Assembly: GCA_000380225.1 (NCBI GenBank)
Contig: KB904821.1
Coordinates: 2,676,956-2,740,955, forward strand
From: a filamentous cyanobacterium ESFC-1
GTDB lineage: Bacteria > Cyanobacteriota > Cyanobacteriia > Cyanobacteriales > Spirulinaceae
Direction: 5' to 3'
Length of the DNA: 64,000 bases
In this document: positions 1 through 9,229 of the stretch, piece after piece
Position numbering within the stretch: position 1 is the first letter of the stretch
Layout: each line of letters begins with the position of its first letter
The notes under the pieces: model-generated
What the model was told of the DNA's origin: nothing
Databases searched by the model: none
What the model saw: only the letters and a program-made list of their open reading frames with translations
Translations under genes and position numbers: made by a program

Positions 1-1105
1 CTTCTAAATCTTCTAAATCGCCAATCAGGACATTTTCACAAGGCAATTCTTTTAAAATTGGGGATTTATAAGTCGTGATGGCACTTTGAATTTCTATCCC
101 CATTTGCTGTAACATTGTTGCGGTTTGATAAAGCAAATCTGGTTCTAACGCCACAGCCACCTTTTTACCACCGAGATAAAAATGGGTGTCGAGAATCGCA
201 TCTTGTAACTGACGGCGTTGGCGCTGGTATTTCGCCGGAATTTGAGGAGTCGGGGAAGCCAGTTGTGCTAACTGCCATAAAAAGGCATCAACCGCGCTTA
301 ATCCCGCTAAATTCGGGAAAACCGCAAACTCTGTACCAAACTTTTCCTGTAGGGCGATCGCGCTCGGTCGCAAACTTTCACCCATCACAATCGTAAAACG
401 CGATCGCGCCAACTGCTGTAACTCTTGTAACGAAGTGCCACCCGGCGTTATGCTATTGTAGTCATCGTCCAAATGACCGTCCACAGACTCAGATAAATCG
501 GGAATCATCAGGGGAGTCAAGCCAAACGCCGCGACAATCTCTTTAATCTCCGCCACATCCCCCGGCCCCAGCAGCGAACCCGCCAAAATCGTGACCTGCT
601 TCGGGTCAACCTCAGTCGTTTCCGGCGTACCGTAATCCGTCGTTACAATCGCCTGCACCGCCGCCGCATACCCCTCTTGCAACGCCCCCTTATAATCAGG
701 AGTCGAAGCAAAAATAATCGGCAAACCGTCCAACTCCGGGTGACGCTGGCGAATACTCTTGAGAATACCGTGCATATCATCGCCCCGCGTTTCCATCAAC
801 CCAGTCGTCAGCAAACCCAACAACTGCGGTTGAGCTTTTTCAACCAAAGTTAAAATCGCTTGTTCGATGTTATCCTCACCGCCCAACACCGTCGAAACCT
901 CCGTCATCGCCGTCGTTGCCAGAGGAATCGCCTCGCGGAAATGCCGCACCAACAACACCTTCGCAAACGCCGTACAGCCCTGAGAACCGTGAAACAACGG
1001 CACAATTCCCTTTAAGCCGAGAAAAGCCAAAGCTGCACCCAAGGGCGGACTTTGTTTAAGGGGATTCACTGCAACGGGTTTTTTCGACCGGGTAATAGTA
1101 GCCAT
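1..1105 (-). CDS. nifN: NifN, nitrogenase cofactor scaffold (3' end off window)
   Basis: NifN is one subunit of the NifEN scaffold on which the FeMo-cofactor precursor from NifB is matured. The frame is open from the ATG at 1103-1105 to the left edge, about 368 codons, so the C-terminal end is missing. The N-terminal part shows the NifK/NifN-like stretch LFHGSQGCTAFAKV followed by TTAMTEVSTVLGG, with the cluster-ligand-type Cys. It follows nifE on the same strand; the gap of roughly 195 bp is filled by 7-bp repeats. NifK is excluded because a complete nifK lies at 3440-5014. Identity is confident; the length of the whole protein is unknown. Confidence 0.93.
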   Translation of the reverse strand, partial: MATITRSKKPVAVNPLKQSPPLGAALAFLGLKGIVPLFHGSQGCTAFAKVLLVRHFREAIPLATTAMTEVSTVLGGEDNIEQAILTLVEKAQPQLLGLLTTGLMETRGDDMHGILKSIRQRHPELDGLPIIFASTPDYKGALQEGYAAAVQAIVTTDYGTPETTEVDPKQVTILAGSLLGPGDVAEIKEIVAAFGLTPLMIPDLSESVDGHLDDDYNSITPGGTSLQELQQLARSRFTIVMGESLRPSAIALQEKFGTEFAVFPNLAGLSAVDAFLWQLAQLASPTPQIPAKYQRQRRQLQDAILDTHFYLGGKKVAVALEPDLLYQTATMLQQMGIEIQSAITTYKSPILKELPCENVLIGDLEDLE

Positions 1106-1116
1106 TTTCTTTAGTT

Positions 1117-1295
1117 GTTGGTTATTAGTTATTAGTTATTGGTTATTGGTTATTGGTTATTGGTTATTGGTTATTGGTTATTGGTAAGGAACAGGGAATA
1201 GGTTTTTGGTCATTTCTTCCCACTCCTCCCGACTGCCGATTGCCGATTGCCGATTGCCCAAAACACTGATGACTGTTGACTGTTGACTGATAACT
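1117..1295. repeat. Degenerate 7-bp tandem repeats between nifE and nifN
   Basis: About nine copies of a TTATTGG-type heptamer (1117-1183) are followed by short runs of TGCCGAT (around 1241-1262) and GTTGACT (around 1272-1288). They resemble the short tandemly repeated repetitive (STRR) sequences known in cyanobacteria. They fill nearly all of the nifE-nifN spacer. Confidence 0.85.
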
Positions 1296-1299
1296 GTTA

Positions 1300-2661
1300 T
1301 TACTCCCACGGTGCAGGCTGTCGCACTTGCTCCCAAATCGGGCTGTGTAAAACGCGGTCAAACTCTTTAGCCATCTCAACTAAGCCCACATAACCCGCAT
1401 AGGGGTTGTGACGCTCTTGGTTGATGTCGAGGAAGGGAACACGGGCCTTCAGAGCCGTGTATTGGTTTCGTCCCCCGGCAACAAGCATATCAGCGTTCGT
1501 CTTTTCAATTACGCGCAACAGCTCTTGAGCATTACCCTTACTGAGCATGATGCCATCTTTGCCCAATAATTCCTTGATTTTCGCTTTATCTTCTTCGGTA
1601 CTTTTCTTGGTGCTAGTGGCCGCCACTTCCATCCCCAAATCCTGGGCAGCAGAAACAATCGACCAACTCTTAACACCCCCGGTGTAAAGTACCATACGCT
1701 TACCTTTCAGTCTTTGACGATAGGGAGCCAGAGCAATATTGAGCTTTTCGGTTTCTTCAGCGATGACTTCTTCTACTCGGTCTTGGAGAGCGCGATCGCC
1801 AAATTTCGCCGCCACATTGCGCAAACAGCGATTCATATCAGCAATCCCGTAAAAAGACTCCTCGATGTAAGGAATACCGTAGCGCTCCTCCATCTTACGC
1901 CCCACATTCACCAACGCCTTCGAGCAGATCATCACATTCAGCTTGGCGCGATGAGCATAACAAATCTCGCCATAGGTCGCATCCCCTGATATCTTCGAGA
2001 GAACGCGAATCCCCACCTTCTCGAACAACGGCAACACACCCCAGAGTTCTCCGGCAATGTTGTACTCGCCAATCAGATTAATATCATAAGGAGTCGTGTA
2101 TTCCGGTTCTGCCGTGCCGATAACATGATCGAGGAGTGCTTCTCCGGCCAAGCGATTACCGAGGTTTTTACTCCCCACAAAGCCCGGAGAATGTACCGGA
2201 ATAATCGGGGTATTAAACTTTGCCTTCGCTGCCTTGCACACCGCGTCCAAATCGTCCCCAATCAACGCCGTCACGCAAGTAGAGTAGACAAAAACGGCGG
2301 CGGGGTTGTAGCGGTCGATAATCTGCGCGATCGCCCGATACAACTTCTTCTCGCACCCCATAATAATATCATTCTCGCTGATATCCGTCGTAAAGCCCAA
2401 CTGATACAGCGTCGCATCCGAAGACAAACTACCGCGACTTCCCCAAGAATTGCCCGCACAAGCAATCGGCCCGTGAACCAAATGGGCAGCATCCGTAATC
2501 GGCACCAGCGCGATCGAAGCCCCATCAAAAGCACAACCCCCCTGGGCGGCTCCCGGCTTGGCTTGTTGCGTACAAGCCTTATTTTTACCGTTTTCTCCTT
2601 TTTTATGATTGTGTTCACAACCCGGTTCATTGAGGAGGTCTGCAACCTTGGGTTTAGTCAT
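1300..2661 (-). CDS. nifE: NifE, nitrogenase cofactor scaffold
   Basis: NifE partners NifN in the alpha2beta2 scaffold that completes FeMo-co before transfer to NifDK. The 453-residue protein starts at the ATG at 2661 (MTKPKVADLLNEPGC); an upstream in-frame start would add 39 unrelated residues. It has a Cys-rich N-terminus, the cluster-binding segment ending HGPIACAGNSWGSRGS, and CVTALIGDDL, the NifD/NifE-type third Cys motif. It lacks the FeMo-co His/Cys arrangement of NifD. A 110-bp gap separates it from the upstream Mo-nitrogenase C-terminal gene, so co-transcription is likely. Confidence 0.95.
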   Translation of the reverse strand: MTKPKVADLLNEPGCEHNHKKGENGKNKACTQQAKPGAAQGGCAFDGASIALVPITDAAHLVHGPIACAGNSWGSRGSLSSDATLYQLGFTTDISENDIIMGCEKKLYRAIAQIIDRYNPAAVFVYSTCVTALIGDDLDAVCKAAKAKFNTPIIPVHSPGFVGSKNLGNRLAGEALLDHVIGTAEPEYTTPYDINLIGEYNIAGELWGVLPLFEKVGIRVLSKISGDATYGEICYAHRAKLNVMICSKALVNVGRKMEERYGIPYIEESFYGIADMNRCLRNVAAKFGDRALQDRVEEVIAEETEKLNIALAPYRQRLKGKRMVLYTGGVKSWSIVSAAQDLGMEVAATSTKKSTEEDKAKIKELLGKDGIMLSKGNAQELLRVIEKTNADMLVAGGRNQYTALKARVPFLDINQERHNPYAGYVGLVEMAKEFDRVLHSPIWEQVRQPAPWE

Positions 2662-2771
2662 GGATACTGAATCTCTATATGAGGTGTGCGTTATCGAGGC
2701 AGTGGGCAGGGGTAGATAAGCTCCTAGGGGCGCTCTTTTCCCCCGTAGGGAGAACTTGAGCAGATAAACAA

Positions 2772-3080
2772 TTAACAAATATATTGAGTCACATCAACGC
2801 CGCAATCCCCTTCTAGATACACCAGGGCGCGGAAACGCAAACTCACAAGCTCTTGATACAGAGGATTCAGTTTGCACAACGGCGGAATGTGAAATGCCCG
2901 TCCTAAAATCTTGAAATCGCGCTCAAACGGACAAGTGCAGGGAATCAGCTTACAAACAAAATGCGCGAATCTTTCCTTCTTAACTTCGATGCGATTGACC
3001 CAGTAACGGAGGGGAGCAAACAGATCGAAATGGGGTCTAGGGGCAGAGGAATGTAAATAACTTGGGCTAGGGATTGCCAT
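2772..3080 (-). CDS. Mo-dependent nitrogenase C-terminal family protein
   Basis: A 102-residue protein recognised as the family annotated in cyanobacteria as 'Mo-dependent nitrogenase C-terminal' (Mo-nitro_C), found in nif clusters and of unknown biochemical role. Visible features are a CKLIPCTCPFERD segment with closely spaced Cys and a C-terminal GDCGVDVTQYIC. The ATG at 3080 is chosen; a GTG at 3095 would overlap the end of nifZ by 8 bp and is also possible. It lies between nifZ and nifE on the same strand. Family assignment is from memory of the conserved sequence; function is not inferred. Confidence 0.8.
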   Translation of the reverse strand: MAIPSPSYLHSSAPRPHFDLFAPLRYWVNRIEVKKERFAHFVCKLIPCTCPFERDFKILGRAFHIPPLCKLNPLYQELVSLRFRALVYLEGDCGVDVTQYIC

Positions 3081-3087
3081 CGTCGCC

Positions 3088-3348
3088 TTACTCACCTACT
3101 AACTCAAGCTCTTTACCCAGACAACCCACCACATTTCCTGTTTCTAAAAAATGTACCGCATAGATATACGCAGTTTGTAAATAAGTGCCAATGGAAATAA
3201 TGTAACCTTCATCGCCTTTGTCGGCTAAAGTTTCCCCCACTTGCTTACCGGGGAACGTGCCATCATTGCGGATTTTGCGACAAACTCTAACTTTACAATC
3301 TAAATCAAAATTAGGTTCGCGATCGAGTTCAATTTCACCAAGTTTCAT
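3088..3348 (-). CDS. nifZ: NifZ, P-cluster maturation protein
   Basis: NifZ assists formation of the second P-cluster in the NifDK protein. The 86-residue product carries the family signature VRNDGT-like IRNDGTFPGKQVGE followed by GTYLQ and YAVHFLETGNVVGC. The ATG at 3348 is preferred over the longer frame to 3411 because AGGAAAA lies just upstream and the extra 21 residues are not NifZ-like. In heterocystous cyanobacteria nifZ usually sits beside nifV and nifT; here it lies between nifK and the Mo-nitrogenase C-terminal gene, so its position has changed. Confidence 0.88.
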   Translation of the reverse strand: MKLGEIELDREPNFDLDCKVRVCRKIRNDGTFPGKQVGETLADKGDEGYIISIGTYLQTAYIYAVHFLETGNVVGCLGKELELVGE

Positions 3349-3439
3349 TTCTTTTTTCCTGTATATCAAACAAATCGGAAAGGAGGTCATGAGTTGGGAA
3401 GTTTTTAACAACCAATAACCAATGACCTCCGAAGAACAA

Positions 3440-5014
3440 TTAACGAATTAAATCGAAGGAGATATCCGTTTTCGACGGGATAATCGTCTTGCGGTCTAAC
3501 TCATCCAGAATCGTATTCACAATCCAGTTGTGCATATTAATCGCGCCTTGATAGCCCAGGGTCGGATAACGGTGCATGTGGTGGCGATCGAAAATCGGAT
3601 AACCAATGCGAACCAAGGGGGTCTTGGTATCACGCCAGAGATACTTACCGTAAGAATTACCAATCAATAAATCAACCGGTTCAGTAAACATCAAACTGCG
3701 GAGATGCCACAAATCTTTCTTGGGCCAAATAGTCGCTTTTTGACCATAAGGATTCGCATCTAAAATTGCTTGCAGTTCTTTTTCAAAATCAGGATTGCTG
3801 TTGCTGACCACAATATGAATCGGTTCTGCACCCAATTCCATCGTGAAGTTAACCACACCCAAAACATGATCCGGGTCGCCATAAATCGCAATCCGCTTGC
3901 CGTGAATCCAAGCTTGAGAATCGGTCATCGCGTCAACAGCGCGACCGCGTTCGTCGATCAATTCTTGGGGAACGGGTTTGCCCGTAACTTCTGATAGTTT
4001 CGTCAAGAATTCATCAGTACCGCGAATACCAAAAGGTCGAGCATTAAATGTAGATTGCTGCCAATCTTTTTCGAGGTATTCTTGAGTCTTCAGCGTAGAA
4101 TATTTCTGGAAGAAGAATGTACCTTCACCATTAATCGCATCCCCCGCTTCTTCTAAAGTCGTGAGACCGTTATACATCTTGAATTCGCCCGTATTCGGAG
4201 AATCAAAGGAATCCGCATTATCCGACAAAATTGTGTAGTCAATGTCAAACAATTGCAGAATCCGCTTCAGTTCGCGAATATTACCAATGTAAGGATCGAA
4301 GCCCAAGTTAAAGTTGTACTTGCCGTTGGTGGTTTCTTGCTTCTTATCTTTGCTCAAGCAATCTAAAATCGCTTTGAGCATATTGTCATAACCCGTGATG
4401 TGGGAACCCACAAAACTCGGTGTATGAGCGTGGGGAACTGGGAAATCTTCAGGAACTGAACCTTCATTTTTCGCGGTTTGCACGTATGCACCCAAGTCAT
4501 CCCCGATGACTTCTGCCATACAAGTGGTGCAAAGGGCAATCATTTTCGGCTTGTACAACTCGTAGGAGTTAGCCAAGCCATCAACCATATTTTTCAAGCC
4601 ACCAAACACGGCTGCTTCTTCAGTCATAGAGGAAGAAACGGCTTGGAAAGGCTCTTTGTAATTCCGGGTTAAGTGGGTGCGGAAATAGGCAACACAACCT
4701 TGAGAACCGTGGCTGTAGGGTAACGTGCCTTCAAATCCAGCAGCGACGAACAGCGCCCCTAACGGTTGACAAGCTTTAGCTGGGTTAATGGTGAGGGCTT
4801 CGCGGGAAAAGTTTTTCTCGCGGTACTCCCAGCTTTTTGTCCATTCAGCAACGCGGGCCACTTCTTCTTTGCTGTGAGCGCCTTCAAACTGACGTTTGTA
4901 TTCAAATAAATCTTGATAGGGGTCGGTGTGGAATAAATCGAAGTGGTCTTGAATTTTACCGGGTTCGGTATTGACGGCGGCGGGATTTTGGTTGTTTTCA
5001 GTGTTCTGTGTCAT
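3440..5014 (-). CDS. nifK: NifK, nitrogenase MoFe protein beta subunit
   Basis: Beta subunit of the MoFe protein, which with NifD holds the P-cluster. The 524-residue protein starts at the ATG at 5014 (MTQNTENNQNP), with AAAGGA about 11 bp upstream; an upstream start at 5077 would add 21 residues not seen in the family. P-cluster ligand regions are visible: CQPLGALFVAAGFEG, PYSHGSQGCVAYFRTH and CTTCMAEVIGDDL. Length is normal. It lies 113 bp downstream of nifD in the nifHDK block and is followed by nifZ. Confidence 0.97.
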   Translation of the reverse strand: MTQNTENNQNPAAVNTEPGKIQDHFDLFHTDPYQDLFEYKRQFEGAHSKEEVARVAEWTKSWEYREKNFSREALTINPAKACQPLGALFVAAGFEGTLPYSHGSQGCVAYFRTHLTRNYKEPFQAVSSSMTEEAAVFGGLKNMVDGLANSYELYKPKMIALCTTCMAEVIGDDLGAYVQTAKNEGSVPEDFPVPHAHTPSFVGSHITGYDNMLKAILDCLSKDKKQETTNGKYNFNLGFDPYIGNIRELKRILQLFDIDYTILSDNADSFDSPNTGEFKMYNGLTTLEEAGDAINGEGTFFFQKYSTLKTQEYLEKDWQQSTFNARPFGIRGTDEFLTKLSEVTGKPVPQELIDERGRAVDAMTDSQAWIHGKRIAIYGDPDHVLGVVNFTMELGAEPIHIVVSNSNPDFEKELQAILDANPYGQKATIWPKKDLWHLRSLMFTEPVDLLIGNSYGKYLWRDTKTPLVRIGYPIFDRHHMHRYPTLGYQGAINMHNWIVNTILDELDRKTIIPSKTDISFDLIR

Positions 5015-5127
5015 GATGCTTATTTTTCCTTTATCCTGTGTCGTTTGTCCTGTATTGTTGTTCATTGGGTTCGCCATTTATGGCAATGGTTGAAAATGGC
5101 GAAGAACCAATGATTCATGACCAATGC

Positions 5128-6573
5128 TTATTTCTGCCAAGGATTTTCGATTAAGCTCCAGGTGGGGTTATTAATCGCCAAGTCCATATCGCGAGCAAAG
5201 ACCGCAAAGCCGTGATAGCCGTGATAAGGCCCGGAGTAATCCCAGGAGTGCATCTGACGGAAAGGCAGAGCCATTTTTTGGAAAACGTATTTTTCTTTGA
5301 TTCCCGCAGCAATTAAGTCGGGATTCAGTTTCTTGGCAAATTCTTCAAATTCATGACCGCTTACGTCATCGTAGATAATTGTGCCTTCTTTGATGTATTC
5401 TGTCGTGCGTTTGTAGTCATCGCCATGCCCGAATTCATACCCGGTGCCGATAACATCCATACCCAGGTCTTGGAAAGCGGGGATAACGTGACGGGGGCGC
5501 AGTCCGCCGACCATCATCATGACGGTTTTGCCTTCTAAACGTGGACGATATTGCGCGATGATCGCATCCATATTGGATTGATATTCGGCAATGACACGCT
5601 CGGCATTGGCTTGAATCGTTTCGTCAAACTTAGCCGCGATGCTTCGCAGTGATTTGGCGATTTGAGTCGGGCCAAAGAAGTTGAACTCCATCCAGCCGAT
5701 GCCGTAGGTTTCTTCCATGTGGCGGCAGAGGTAGTTCATCGACCGATAACAGTGGATGAGGTTCAGTTTTGCCAAAGGAGCCATGACTACTTCGTTAAAG
5801 CTGCCATCTCCAGAGAATTGACTGATCACCCGTAAACCCATGGCTTCGAGTAGCATCCGACTGGGCCAAGCGTCACCGCCGATGTTGTAGTCACCGATGA
5901 TGTTGACATCATAGGGGCCGGGTTCGTAGCCTTCGGGAGTCTTGCGATATTCGTCGGCTTTGGGCAGTACCCAGTCGCGCACGGTGTCGTTGGCGATGTG
6001 GTGACCGAGGGATTGGGACACACCCCGGAAGCCTTCACAACGAACGGGAACAACCGGTTTTCCAGTTTCTTTGGCTTTGGCGCGAGCCACAGCTTCGATG
6101 TCGTCTCCAATTAAGCCGACGGGACATTCTGATTCAATCGTGGTGCCTTGGCTTAAGGGGAATAGCACTTCGAGTTCGTCGAGCAGTTTGGCGAGTTTTT
6201 TGTCACCGCCGAAAACGATATCTCGTTCTTGGAAGTCGGAGGTAAACTGCATCGTGCCGAAGCTATCTATACCTGTGGTACCGACGTAGTAGTTACGACG
6301 ACCCGACCAGGAGTAGTAACCACAACCAACGGGTCCGTGGCTAATGTGAACCATGTCTTTGACTGGTCCCCAAACCACCCCTTTCGCACCAGCATAGGCG
6401 CAACCGCGAGTGGTCATTACTCCAGGAACGGATTTTTTATTGGATTTTACGCCGCAATCGGAGTTGTTTTCTTCGTAAACGTCGAGGTGTTTTTGACGTT
6501 TTTTCGCTGCCTTTTCGGGATAGGCTTCGAGTACCTCTTTGATGAGGTCTTGATTATTTTCTACGGTGGTCAT
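5128..6573 (-). CDS. nifD: NifD, nitrogenase MoFe protein alpha subunit
   Basis: Alpha subunit of dinitrogenase, carrying FeMo-co. It is 481 residues from the ATG at 6573 ([14 protein letters not shown]), preceded by AAGGGAAA; a start six codons upstream is less family-like. P-cluster Cys regions ([35 protein letters not shown]), the FeMo-co Cys in [15 protein letters not shown] and the FeMo-co His in [15 protein letters not shown] are all present. The gene is intact; there is no nifD excision element as found in some heterocystous strains. Confidence 0.97.
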   Translation of the reverse strand: MTTVENNQDLIKEVLEAYPEKAAKKRQKHLDVYEENNSDCGVKSNKKSVPGVMTTRGCAYAGAKGVVWGPVKDMVHISHGPVGCGYYSWSGRRNYYVGTTGIDSFGTMQFTSDFQERDIVFGGDKKLAKLLDELEVLFPLSQGTTIESECPVGLIGDDIEAVARAKAKETGKPVVPVRCEGFRGVSQSLGHHIANDTVRDWVLPKADEYRKTPEGYEPGPYDVNIIGDYNIGGDAWPSRMLLEAMGLRVISQFSGDGSFNEVVMAPLAKLNLIHCYRSMNYLCRHMEETYGIGWMEFNFFGPTQIAKSLRSIAAKFDETIQANAERVIAEYQSNMDAIIAQYRPRLEGKTVMMMVGGLRPRHVIPAFQDLGMDVIGTGYEFGHGDDYKRTTEYIKEGTIIYDDVSGHEFEEFAKKLNPDLIAAGIKEKYVFQKMALPFRQMHSWDYSGPYHGYHGFAVFARDMDLAINNPTWSLIENPWQK

Positions 6574-6619
6574 GATATCTTTCCCTTGCAATTGATGAGG
6601 TGTGGGCTTGGGGAGAAAA

Positions 6620-6648
6620 GGGAGGAGGGGAATCGAGTCTCTCCTCCC
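6620..6648 (-). other. Hairpin in the nifH-nifD spacer
   Basis: GGGAGGAG (6620-6627) and CTCCTCCC (6641-6648) form a perfect 8-bp stem with a 13-nt loop, in the 87-bp gap between the nifH stop and the nifD start. There is no U-run, so a strong intrinsic terminator is unlikely. By analogy with nifHDK operons it may protect or bound a processed nifH transcript (inference). Confidence 0.6.
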
Positions 6649-6660
6649 ACAGAATGCGGG

Positions 6661-7596
<936 letters not shown>

Positions 7597-7805
7597 TTAC
7601 AGATGCGTAACTAGGTCTGAGAAGGAGGGCTAGATTTGGTTGTTTTGGGAGTTTCGTCCCAGCGAACCCTTGGTTCTCGATGGGTTGCGGTCATCTGACA
7701 TTATCAAAGCAAAGGGGATGTCTGAGGGGAAAGCGAGCCGTTGGGGGCGATCGTTCTCCGCAGTTATAGAGGTGTGGAAAAAACATGATTGAGGTTACGA
7801 AAGGT

Positions 7806-8708
7806 TTAAACGGATTCAACCCGAAGTAGGGGAGATACTAAGTCTTTGAGGGTGGCTTCGATGGCGAGTTTGAGAGTTTCAGTAGAAGACGCACAGCCAC
7901 TACAAGCGCCTTTGAGTTGGACTTTGACGAGATCGCCATCGATGTCAAATAGTTCTAGGTCGCCGCCATCTTCGGCTAAGATGGGTCGGATGTCGTCGTT
8001 AATGACTTTTTGAATTAAGGTAATTTTTTGCAGATTGGTTAAGGTGGGAGGCGCGGTCTGGGTAGCAGTTGGAGGATTAGTTTCTGTCCAGACTTGGGTG
8101 GCGACCTCAACACCTTTTTCTCGTTCGGCGGCAATTTCAAAGAGGATGTCATCGATGTCTGCGAGACAAGAGCTACAGCCGCCGCCTGCTTTAACGTAAT
8201 TTGTAACTTGTTCTGCGCTTATGAGATTATTATCGCGTATAACTCTTTTGATTTTTGTATCGGTTATACCAAAACAGCGACAAATTAAATTTCCTTCTTC
8301 ATCATCGTGGGTATCGAGGGGAATACCTTGGTAAGTATAGATCGCAGCTTCTAAGGCTTCTTGACCCATAACCGAACAGTGCATTTTTTCTTCGGGTAAA
8401 CCCCCTAAAGATGCCGCAATTTCTTTATTGGTGAGTTTGAGGGCTTCTTCGACTTTGCGGCCTTTGAGCAGTTCAGTCAGGGCTGAAGAAGACGCGATCG
8501 CGCTGGCACAACCAAAGGTCTGAAATCGGGCATCTTGAATGGTTTGGGTGGCTTCGTCAATCTTGAGATGCAGCTTGAGCGCGTCGCCACAGGCAATACT
8601 ACCGACTTCTCCAGTGACTACCTTTTCGCCTTCTTGTTTATCCGTAATCGCGCCTTGGTTACGCGGATTATGGAAGTGTTCCATTACTTTGTCTGTATAA
8701 TCCCACAT
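7806..8708 (-). CDS. nifU: NifU, Fe-S cluster scaffold
   Basis: Scaffold on which NifS-derived sulfur and iron are assembled for nitrogenase. The 300-residue, three-domain form is complete. It has an N-terminal IscU-like domain (GSIACGDALKLHL, FGCASAIASSS, and a further Cys in EKMHCSVMG), a central BFD-type [2Fe-2S] domain (CRCFGIT and GGGCSSCLADID), and a C-terminal NifU/Nfu domain (LAEDGGDLELF, CSGCASS). It belongs with nifS, but here an opposite-strand gene separates the two. Confidence 0.96.
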   Translation of the reverse strand: MWDYTDKVMEHFHNPRNQGAITDKQEGEKVVTGEVGSIACGDALKLHLKIDEATQTIQDARFQTFGCASAIASSSALTELLKGRKVEEALKLTNKEIAASLGGLPEEKMHCSVMGQEALEAAIYTYQGIPLDTHDDEEGNLICRCFGITDTKIKRVIRDNNLISAEQVTNYVKAGGGCSSCLADIDDILFEIAAEREKGVEVATQVWTETNPPTATQTAPPTLTNLQKITLIQKVINDDIRPILAEDGGDLELFDIDGDLVKVQLKGACSGCASSTETLKLAIEATLKDLVSPLLRVESV

Positions 8709-8714
8709 AATTCT

Positions 8715-8792
8715 GTCCTTTGTTGTTTGTCCTTTGTCGTTTGTTGTTTGTCCTTTGTCGTTTGTCCTTTGTCCTTTGTCCTTTGTCCTTTG
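8715..8792. repeat. 7-bp repeats upstream of nifU
   Basis: Tandem TTTGTCC/TTTGTCG/TTTGTTG heptamers lie immediately upstream of the nifU start on the side of the inserted four-helix-bundle gene. They belong to the same general class as the other heptamer arrays in this window. Confidence 0.8.
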
Positions 8793-8850
8793 TGATGTGA
8801 TTAGCTATAAGAGTGTGATGTGATGTTGCGTAACAGGGTGCATCGAATAA

Positions 8851-9222
8851 ATGGGAAGTCAACGGTTCCAAGACTTAAAGGTTTATCGATTAGCCGAAAC
8901 ACTATCAGAGGAGATATGGCAAATTGTTGGAACATGGTCACCTTTGGCAAAAGATACAGTAGGAAAACAAATCATTCGTTCGGTTGATAGTATCGGAGCG
9001 AATATTGCTGAGGGAGTAGGAAGGGGGAGTTTTCAGGACAATAAACGTTTTGTGAGAATTGCCAGAGGTTCGTTGTATGAAACTCAACACTGGCTCAGGA
9101 GAGCTTATTGTCGTCAACTGTTAACTCAAGAACAACTCGATAAACTAAAACCTATGGTGGATGAGTTGGCTCCAAAATTAAACGCATATCTAAACTCCAT
9201 CGGTAAATTGAATAACAAATGA
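8851..9222 (+). CDS. Four-helix-bundle protein (S23/IVP family)
   Basis: A 123-residue protein of the S23 ribosomal/intervening-sequence (IVP) family, recognised by FQDLKVYRLAETLSEEIW near the start, the central SVDSIGANIAEGVGRG motif and SLYETQHWLRRA. Members adopt a four-helix bundle; outside the 23S rRNA intervening sequences their role is unknown. It is on the plus strand in a minus-strand operon, between nifS and nifU, with heptamer repeats on the nifU side and short heptamer-like sequence at its 3' end. This suggests late insertion into the nif operon. Family assignment is confident; function in nitrogen fixation is not claimed. Confidence 0.88.
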   Translation: MGSQRFQDLKVYRLAETLSEEIWQIVGTWSPLAKDTVGKQIIRSVDSIGANIAEGVGRGSFQDNKRFVRIARGSLYETQHWLRRAYCRQLLTQEQLDKLKPMVDELAPKLNAYLNSIGKLNNK

Positions 9223-9229
9223 CCAATGA

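Noticed and set aside
115..396. Plus-strand ORF over the nifN region
   Set aside because: It is antisense to the clear nifN frame and has no family features.
2125..2670. 181-codon plus-strand ORF opposite nifE
   Set aside because: Arg-rich shadow of the nifE coding strand with no ribosome binding site or homology.
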